Part shown: positions 59,029 through 64,000 of the stretch, one piece after another
Layout: every line of letters begins with the position of its first letter
Numbering within the stretch: position 1 is the first letter of the stretch
Source: Rhizobium mayense
GTDB lineage: Bacteria > Pseudomonadota > Alphaproteobacteria > Rhizobiales > Rhizobiaceae
Assembly (NCBI RefSeq): GCF_030272705.1
Contig: NZ_JARFYM010000003.1
Coordinates: forward strand, 248,001-312,000
Length of the DNA: 64,000 nucleotides
Direction: 5' to 3'
The notes under the pieces: model-generated
What the model saw: the letters and a program-made list of their open reading frames with translations, nothing else
Told to the model about the DNA's origin: nothing
The model's database searches: none
Program-made: the position numbers and the translations under genes

Positions 59029-60009
59029 ATGAAGAAGACCCAGGCCATTCGCATCCATCAAAACGGCGGTCCGGAAGTCATGAAGCTGGAGGAGGTCGAT
59101 CTGCCTTCGCCAGGCGCTGGCGAGGTGCAGATCCGCCATGCCGCCATCGGATTGAATTTCGTGGATATCTACTTCCGCTCTGGCCTCTACAAGGCGCCTT
59201 ATTTCCCGCTGCCGCTTGGCAAGGAAGCGGCTGGCACGATATCAGCCGTTGGACCGGGCGTGAGCGATTTTTCTGTCGGCGATCGTGTTGCATATGTCGG
59301 CGGTGATGGTGCCTATAGCGTCGAACGCAACATCGAAGCGCGTTTCGTCGTCAAGGTGCCGGATGATATCGAGCTCGAGACCGCAGCGTCGATGATGCTG
59401 AAGGGGATGACGGCTGAATATCTCCTCAATCGCACCTTTAAGGTCGGACCCGAAACGGTGCTGCTGTTTCATGCCGCGGCCGGCGGCGTCGGGTTGATCG
59501 CCGGCCAATGGGCAAAGGCGCTCGGCGCCACGGTGATCGGAACGGCCGGTTCGCCGGACAAGGTCAAACTGGCGCTGGCGCATGGTTATGACCATGTCAT
59601 CGATTACAGCAGCGAAAGTTTCCTGGACCGCGTCCGGGAGATCACAGGCGGCAAGGGTGTCGATGTTGTCTACGATTCGGTCGGCCGTGACACCTTTCCA
59701 CAATCTCTCGATTGCCTGAAGCCGCGCGGCATGTGGGTGACCTTTGGTCAATCCTCTGGCCCGATTAAGAATTTTGACCTTGCGATCCTCAATCAGAAGG
59801 GTTCGCTTTTTGCCACACGGCCGAGTATTTTCGCATATATCGCAACCCCCGAGGAGCTGAGAGCTAGCGCAAAGGCATTATTTGCTGTTGTGCAAGGCAG
59901 CAAAGTGCGTATCAATATCAACCAGACTTATCCGCTGAGCGATGCGGGGCGCGCGCACACGGATCTGGAAACAAGAAAAACGAGTGGAACTACGCTGCTG
60001 ATCCCATAG
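59029..60009 (+). CDS. Quinone oxidoreductase (zinc-independent MDR)
   Basis: NADPH:quinone oxidoreductase of the medium-chain dehydrogenase/reductase superfamily, 326 aa. N-terminal AIRIHQNGGPEVMKLEEVDLPSPGAGEVQIRHAAIGLNFVDIYFRSG; LPLGKEAAGTISAVGPGVSDFSVGDRVAYVG; nucleotide-binding LFHAAAGGVGLIAGQWAKALGATVIGTAGSPDKV; no zinc-ligand Cys cluster. ATG at 59029 is chosen; a TTG lies 9 bases upstream. It is 12 bases after pcs and may be co-transcribed. Confidence 0.9.
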   Translation: MKKTQAIRIHQNGGPEVMKLEEVDLPSPGAGEVQIRHAAIGLNFVDIYFRSGLYKAPYFPLPLGKEAAGTISAVGPGVSDFSVGDRVAYVGGDGAYSVERNIEARFVVKVPDDIELETAASMMLKGMTAEYLLNRTFKVGPETVLLFHAAAGGVGLIAGQWAKALGATVIGTAGSPDKVKLALAHGYDHVIDYSSESFLDRVREITGGKGVDVVYDSVGRDTFPQSLDCLKPRGMWVTFGQSSGPIKNFDLAILNQKGSLFATRPSIFAYIATPEELRASAKALFAVVQGSKVRININQTYPLSDAGRAHTDLETRKTSGTTLLIP

Positions 60010-60024
60010 ATCCAAAAGGGCGGG

Positions 60025-61623
60025 ATGTGGGAAAGAAATGAGGGGATCGTGTCGTCATCCGATGTGCCGGCAACCGGTGCGTTACTGTCGGTTTGCAAGC
60101 TGACGAAGATGTTCGGTAGCTTTGCTGCCTGCAATGGAATTGATCTGGAAATTCAACCGGGCGAGATTCATGCTCTGCTCGGCGAAAACGGTGCAGGCAA
60201 ATCCACTCTGGTCAAGATGCTGTTCGGCGTTTTGGAGCCGACTGAAGGCGAGATTGCCTGGGAGGGCCGGCCCATTTCGATTGGCTCGCCGAGTGAAGCG
60301 CGCAAGCTCGGCATCGGCATGGTGTTTCAGCATTTCTCGTTGTTCGAGGCGCTGACGGTCGCCGAAAATATCGCCCTTTCCCTCGACGACAGAATCCCGA
60401 TCGGCAGGATCGCCGAGGAGGCTGCGACGCTGTCGCGTGCCTATGGCCTGCCGCTGGACCCCGGTGCGCATGTCGCCGACCTTTCCGTTGGCGAGCGCCA
60501 GCGCATCGAAATCGTCCGGGCGCTGCTGCAAAACCCGAAGCTGATCATCCTCGACGAGCCGACTTCGGTGCTGACGCCGCAGGAGGCCGACCGCCTGTTC
60601 GAAACGCTGTTTCAGCTTCGCGACGAAGGTCGCTCGGTCCTCTATATCAGCCATCGTCTGGAGGAGGTGCAGCGGATCTGCTCCCGCGCCACCGTGCTGC
60701 GTCACGGCCGAGTGACCGGTTTCTGCGATCCGCGGCGGGAAACGCCCGCTTCGCTCGCACGCATGATGGTCGGCAGCGATGTTCCGAGCGTGCGGCATGA
60801 AGGCATCCAGAAAAAGGGTGACATTCAGCTCGAGGTCACCGGTCTTTCGGTGCCCGCGCGCACGCCTTTTGCAATGTCGCTCAAGGACGTTTCGCTGCGT
60901 GTCCGCGCCGGTGAAATTCTCGCGATCGCGGGCGTTGCGGGCAATGGGCAGGGGGAGCTGTTCGACGTCGTTTCCGGTGAGCATACCGTAGCCTCCGACG
61001 AATTGATCTCGGTACGCGGCCAGGCGGTTGGCACCAAGGGCATCAACGCGCGCCGCCTGCTCGGTGCCGGCTTCGTGCCCGAGGAGCGGCATGGTCATGC
61101 CGCCGTTACCAGCCTCAAGCTTTCAGACAATCTCATACTGGCGCGTGGCCAGTCCGACCGAAGGACATTCCTCGGCGGCGGCTTCCTGAAAGTCATCAAG
61201 CACCGTGCCGTCAAACAGGCGGCCAGGCGCATCTCAGAAGCCATGGACGTACGCAAGAGCGGCGACGACCCGACGGCCGGATCGCTGTCGGGCGGCAATC
61301 TGCAGAAGTTTATTGTCGGACGTGAACTCGACCGGCAGCCCGCGGTCCTTGTCGTCAACCAGCCGACCTGGGGCGTCGATGCCGGCGCGGCGAGCCGCAT
61401 CCGCCAGGCGCTCGTCGATCTTGCCAGCGCCGGATCGGCCGTTCTGGTCATCAGCCAGGATCTCGATGAGATATTCGAGGTGGCCACCGACGTCGCCGTG
61501 ATCTCGGAAGGGCGGCTGTCGCCTTCCTACCCTGTCGGCGAACTGACGCGCGAGAAGATCGGCCTGCTGATGGGTGGCCTGCATGAATCCAAGACCCATT
61601 CGGAGCCTTCGCATGCGCATTGA
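60025..61623 (+). CDS. ABC transporter ATP-binding protein, nucleoside/purine (BMP) type
   Basis: Double ATPase of 532 aa. First nucleotide-binding domain: HALLGENGAGKSTLVKMLFG (Walker A), VADLSVGERQRIEIVRALL (signature), LIILDEPTSVL (Walker B). Second domain: GEILAIAGVAGNGQGELFDVVSG, GGNLQKFIVGREL, VLVVNQPTWGVD, with an atypical Walker A. This double-NBD form serves simple-sugar and nucleoside importers. ATG 60025 (GGGCGGG site); GTG 60049 after GAGGGG is a good alternative. First gene of the four-gene transporter operon. Confidence 0.92.
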   Translation: MWERNEGIVSSSDVPATGALLSVCKLTKMFGSFAACNGIDLEIQPGEIHALLGENGAGKSTLVKMLFGVLEPTEGEIAWEGRPISIGSPSEARKLGIGMVFQHFSLFEALTVAENIALSLDDRIPIGRIAEEAATLSRAYGLPLDPGAHVADLSVGERQRIEIVRALLQNPKLIILDEPTSVLTPQEADRLFETLFQLRDEGRSVLYISHRLEEVQRICSRATVLRHGRVTGFCDPRRETPASLARMMVGSDVPSVRHEGIQKKGDIQLEVTGLSVPARTPFAMSLKDVSLRVRAGEILAIAGVAGNGQGELFDVVSGEHTVASDELISVRGQAVGTKGINARRLLGAGFVPEERHGHAAVTSLKLSDNLILARGQSDRRTFLGGGFLKVIKHRAVKQAARRISEAMDVRKSGDDPTAGSLSGGNLQKFIVGRELDRQPAVLVVNQPTWGVDAGAASRIRQALVDLASAGSAVLVISQDLDEIFEVATDVAVISEGRLSPSYPVGELTREKIGLLMGGLHESKTHSEPSHAH

Positions 61624-62698
61624 ACTCGAAAGGCGCCTGCAGGTCTCGAAACTGTTCGGCTTCCTGTCGCCGCTCCTTGCCCTCGCACTCGCGCTGATCG
61701 CCGGCACCATCATGTTCGCCGTGCTCGGCAAGGATCCTGTGGAGGCACTGGACGCTTTCTTCGTTGAGCCTCTGCTCGAAGTCTGGTCGCTGCACGAACT
61801 GGCAATCAAGGCCGGACCGCTGATCCTCATCGCCGTCGGCCTTTGCGTCTGCTACCGCTCCAACAATTGGAACATCGGCGCGGAAGGCCAGTTCACCATT
61901 GGCGCGGTCGCCGGCTCCTACATACCGATCGTTTTCACCGATTGGCATTCGCCGATGGTCTTGCCGCTGATGCTGATCGCGGGCGCCGTGGGCGGCGCGC
62001 TCTATGCCGCCATTCCGGCGTTGTTGAAGGCGCATTTCAATACCAATGAGATCCTGACCAGCCTGATGCTCGTCTACATAGCGCAGCTCTATCTGGATTG
62101 GCTCTCACGCGGGCCGTGGCGCGATCCGCAGGGCCATAATTTCCCGCAAAGCATCGATTTTCCACCAGAAGCGACGCTGCCGGCCATCTGGGCGGATTCC
62201 GGCCGTGCTCATTGGGGGATCGTCTTTGCCGTCGTCGCGGCGATCCTTGCCTGGTTCATGATGAAATACACGCTGAAGGGTTTTGAGATAACCGTTCTCG
62301 GCCAATCTGCAAGGGCAGGGCGCTTTGCCGGCTTCTCCTCGCGGAAAATGGTCTGGTTCGGCTTCCTGTTCTCCGGCGCGCTCGCGGGCCTTGCCGGCAT
62401 TTCCGAGGTTTCCGGCTCGATCGGTCATCTGCAGCCGGCGATTTCGCCGGGCTACGGCTTCACCGCCATCATCGTGGCTTTCCTGGCGCGTCTCAATCCG
62501 CTCGGCGCAATCCTCTCCGGCTTCGTGCTGGCGCTTACCTATCTCGGCGGCGAGGCGGCGCAATTGTCGCCCGGTATTTCCGCCAAGGCGGCCAGCGTCT
62601 TCCAGGGACTGCTGCTGTTCTTCGTGCTCTCTTGCGATACGTTGATCTACTACAAGATACGGCTGACTTGGTCGCGGGTTCGAGGAGGTGCGGCATGA
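61613..62698 (+). CDS. ABC transporter permease, nucleoside/purine type (1)
   Basis: Permease of 361 aa from MRIELERRLQVSKLFGFLSPLL; the ATG at 61613 overlaps the ATPase stop by 11 bases. It has an N-terminal helix with FGFLSPLLALALALIAG, then AIKAGPLILIAVGLCVCYRSNNWNIGAEGQFTIGAVAGSY, the typical BPD_transp_2 (AraH/YufP-like) fold with about 8-10 helices and GFTAIIVAFLARLNPLGAILSGFVLALTYLGG near the C-terminus. Forms a heterodimer with the next product. Confidence 0.93.
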   Translation: MRIELERRLQVSKLFGFLSPLLALALALIAGTIMFAVLGKDPVEALDAFFVEPLLEVWSLHELAIKAGPLILIAVGLCVCYRSNNWNIGAEGQFTIGAVAGSYIPIVFTDWHSPMVLPLMLIAGAVGGALYAAIPALLKAHFNTNEILTSLMLVYIAQLYLDWLSRGPWRDPQGHNFPQSIDFPPEATLPAIWADSGRAHWGIVFAVVAAILAWFMMKYTLKGFEITVLGQSARAGRFAGFSSRKMVWFGFLFSGALAGLAGISEVSGSIGHLQPAISPGYGFTAIIVAFLARLNPLGAILSGFVLALTYLGGEAAQLSPGISAKAASVFQGLLLFFVLSCDTLIYYKIRLTWSRVRGGAA

Positions 62699-63615
62699 GC
62701 GTCTTTGAAGCCATCCTCCTCACGATCATCACGGCCTCGACTCCGCTCGTCATCGCCGGTCTCGGCGAGCTGGTGGTGGAGCGCTCCGGTGTGCTCAATC
62801 TCGGCGTCGAAGGCATGATGATCATGGGCGCGGTCGCCGCCTTCGTCGGCGCGCAGATGAGCGGATCGCCTTATGTGGGCCTTATAACAGGCATCGTCGC
62901 CGGCGCGCTGTTTTCGCTGCTTTTCGCGTTCCTGACGCTGACGTTGGTGACCAATCAGGTGGCTACGGGTTTGGCGCTCACGATCCTCGGTCTCGGCCTC
63001 TCCGGCATGATCGGCGAAGGCTATGTGAGCGTACCCGGGGTACAGCTGCGCCCAATTGTTTTCCCGGTGCTGTCAGACATCCCGATCGTCGGGTCGGTGC
63101 TCTTCAAGCAGGACCTCACGTTCTATCTCTCGATCGTACTGCTCATCGGCGTCAGCTGGTTCCTCTTCCGCAGCCGCGCCGGCCTGAAGCTGCGCGCGGT
63201 CGGGGACAGTCACGACTCCGCGCATGCCCTCGGCGTCGACGTCATCCGCACGCGCTATCTCGCCGTCATGTTCGGTGGCGCCTGTGCGGGGCTAGCCGGC
63301 GCGCAGTTGTCGCTGGTCTACACGCCGCAATGGGTCGAGAACATGTCGGCCGGCCGCGGCTGGGTAACGCTCGCGCTTGTCGTCTTCGCGTCCTGGCGGC
63401 CGATGCGCGTCCTGGCGGGCGGCTACCTCTTTGGCGCGGTTACGATCCTGCAGTTTCATGCGCAGGGCTTCGGCGTCGGCATACCCTCACAATTTCTGTC
63501 GATGTTGCCCTATGCGTCGACTATTGTGGTTCTCGTCATCATCTCTCAAAATCGCCGCGCGACCTTGATCAACACGCCAGCGTCGCTCGGCAAGGCCTTC
63601 GTTCCGGAGCGCTAA
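62695..63615 (+). CDS. ABC transporter permease, nucleoside/purine type (2)
   Basis: Permease of 306 aa. ATG overlaps the preceding stop (ATGA at 62695). MSVFEAILLTIITASTPLVIAGLGELVVERSGVLNLGVEGMMIMGAV is the classic start of the YufQ/BmpC type. ALGVDVIRTRYLAVMFGGACAGLAGAQLSLVYTPQWVENMSAGRGWVTLALVVFASWRP is the conserved core. Pairs with the 61613 permease. Confidence 0.94.
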   Translation: MSVFEAILLTIITASTPLVIAGLGELVVERSGVLNLGVEGMMIMGAVAAFVGAQMSGSPYVGLITGIVAGALFSLLFAFLTLTLVTNQVATGLALTILGLGLSGMIGEGYVSVPGVQLRPIVFPVLSDIPIVGSVLFKQDLTFYLSIVLLIGVSWFLFRSRAGLKLRAVGDSHDSAHALGVDVIRTRYLAVMFGGACAGLAGAQLSLVYTPQWVENMSAGRGWVTLALVVFASWRPMRVLAGGYLFGAVTILQFHAQGFGVGIPSQFLSMLPYASTIVVLVIISQNRRATLINTPASLGKAFVPER

Positions 63616-63667
63616 GAAGAACAAACCGGACGGAATTCGTAAATATGTCAAACCAGCAGGGGTAACC

Positions 63668-64000
63668 ATGAGAAAACTAGCACTCGCACTCGCCACCACG
63701 GCTGCTGCCATTATCGGCTTTGCCGCCGCGGCAGAAGCGGCGCCGACCAAGATCTGCTTTGTCTATGTCGGCTCGCACACGGACGGCGGTTATTCGCAGG
63801 CGCACGATCTCGGCCGCCAGCAGATCCAGAAGGAGTTCGGCGACAAGATCGATACGCCGTATCTCGAAAACGTTCCGGAAGGTCCCGACGCCGAGCGCGC
63901 CATCGAGCGTCTCGCGCGCTCCGGCTGCGCGCTGATCTTCTCCACTTCGTTCGGCTTCATGGATGCGACCGCCAAGGTCGCCGCAAAGTTCCCGAACGTG
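63668..64000 (+). CDS. BMP-family substrate-binding protein (5' part; runs off the window)
   Basis: The first 111 codons of a periplasmic binding protein of the basic-membrane-protein (Med/BmpA) family. Signal peptide MRKLALALATTAAAIIGFAAAAEAA, then APTKICFVYVGSHTDGGYSQAHDLGRQQIQKEFGDKIDTPYLENVPEGPDAERAIERLARSGCALIFSTSFGFM, the standard BMP beginning. AGGGG lies before the ATG. With the three genes before it, it completes a nucleoside- or purine-type importer. Confidence 0.93.
   Translation, partial: MRKLALALATTAAAIIGFAAAAEAAPTKICFVYVGSHTDGGYSQAHDLGRQQIQKEFGDKIDTPYLENVPEGPDAERAIERLARSGCALIFSTSFGFMDATAKVAAKFPNV

Overview
The window is a chromosomal segment of a GC-rich alphaproteobacterium, almost certainly a member of the Rhizobiaceae (Rhizobium or a close genus). 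The evidence is the gene order: uppS-cdsA-rseP-bamA-lpxD-fabZ-lpxA-lpxI-lpxB beside gltA and lexA; dusB-ntrB-ntrC-ntrY-ntrX followed by a D-amino-acid aminotransferase, hfq and hflX; a pdhABC-lpd-lipA block; cysG-DUF2849-cysI-DUF934; a Pcs-type phosphatidylcholine synthase; and an alphaproteobacterial LexA box (GTTC-N7-GTTC) in front of lexA. No identification below genus level is attempted.

Layout. 1-10.5 kb: envelope biogenesis operon (3' end of frr, undecaprenyl-PP synthesis, CDP-diacylglycerol synthesis, RseP protease, BamA, lipid A synthesis), closed by a strong terminator shared with convergent gltA. 10.5-18.3 kb: citrate synthase, ComEC-like protein, LexA, a DUF2721 membrane protein and a large MscS channel. 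18.6-30.2 kb: central metabolism (VOC protein, kdsA, eno, FtsB-like divisome protein, pyruvate dehydrogenase E1alpha/E1beta/E2/E3, a GDSL hydrolase, two small membrane proteins, lipoyl synthase). 30.3-32.0 kb: two tandem P-loop proteins and a COQ10/RatA-like protein. 32.0-44.2 kb: CinA-C, IspDF, then the nitrogen regulators dusB-ntrBC-ntrYX, D-amino-acid aminotransferase, hfq and hflX. 44.2-51.7 kb: MazG, a deaminase, sulfite assimilation (cysG to DUF934), ferredoxin-NADP reductase and a GntR regulator. 51.7-55.0 kb: a gene-poor, accessory-looking stretch with small hypothetical genes, a GlsB/YeaQ protein, tRNA-Lys(TTT), an HTH protein and a small secreted six-cysteine protein. 55.1-64 kb: ccdA, an AEC transporter, a UbiH-like hydroxylase, pcs, a quinone oxidoreductase, and a purine/nucleoside-type BMP ABC transporter whose binding protein runs off the end.

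Functional links. The first operon couples lipid carrier, phospholipid precursor, lipid A and outer-membrane protein assembly. pdhABC-lpd and lipA make the pyruvate dehydrogenase complex and its cofactor. NtrBC/NtrYX plus Hfq form a nitrogen and post-transcriptional control cluster. cysG supplies siroheme to the adjacent sulfite reductase, and fpr lies just downstream as a plausible reductant source.

Most of the window is ordinary core genome. The most unusual points are an RseP protease carrying three tandem 90-residue PDZ units where one is usual in relatives, an hflX gene with no ATG/GTG/TTG at its expected start, paired inverted repeats in the fpr leader, a hairpin that could mask the pdhA ribosome-binding site, and the small-gene stretch around tRNA-Lys. 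No CRISPR array, intact insertion sequence, prophage or obvious new defence system was seen.
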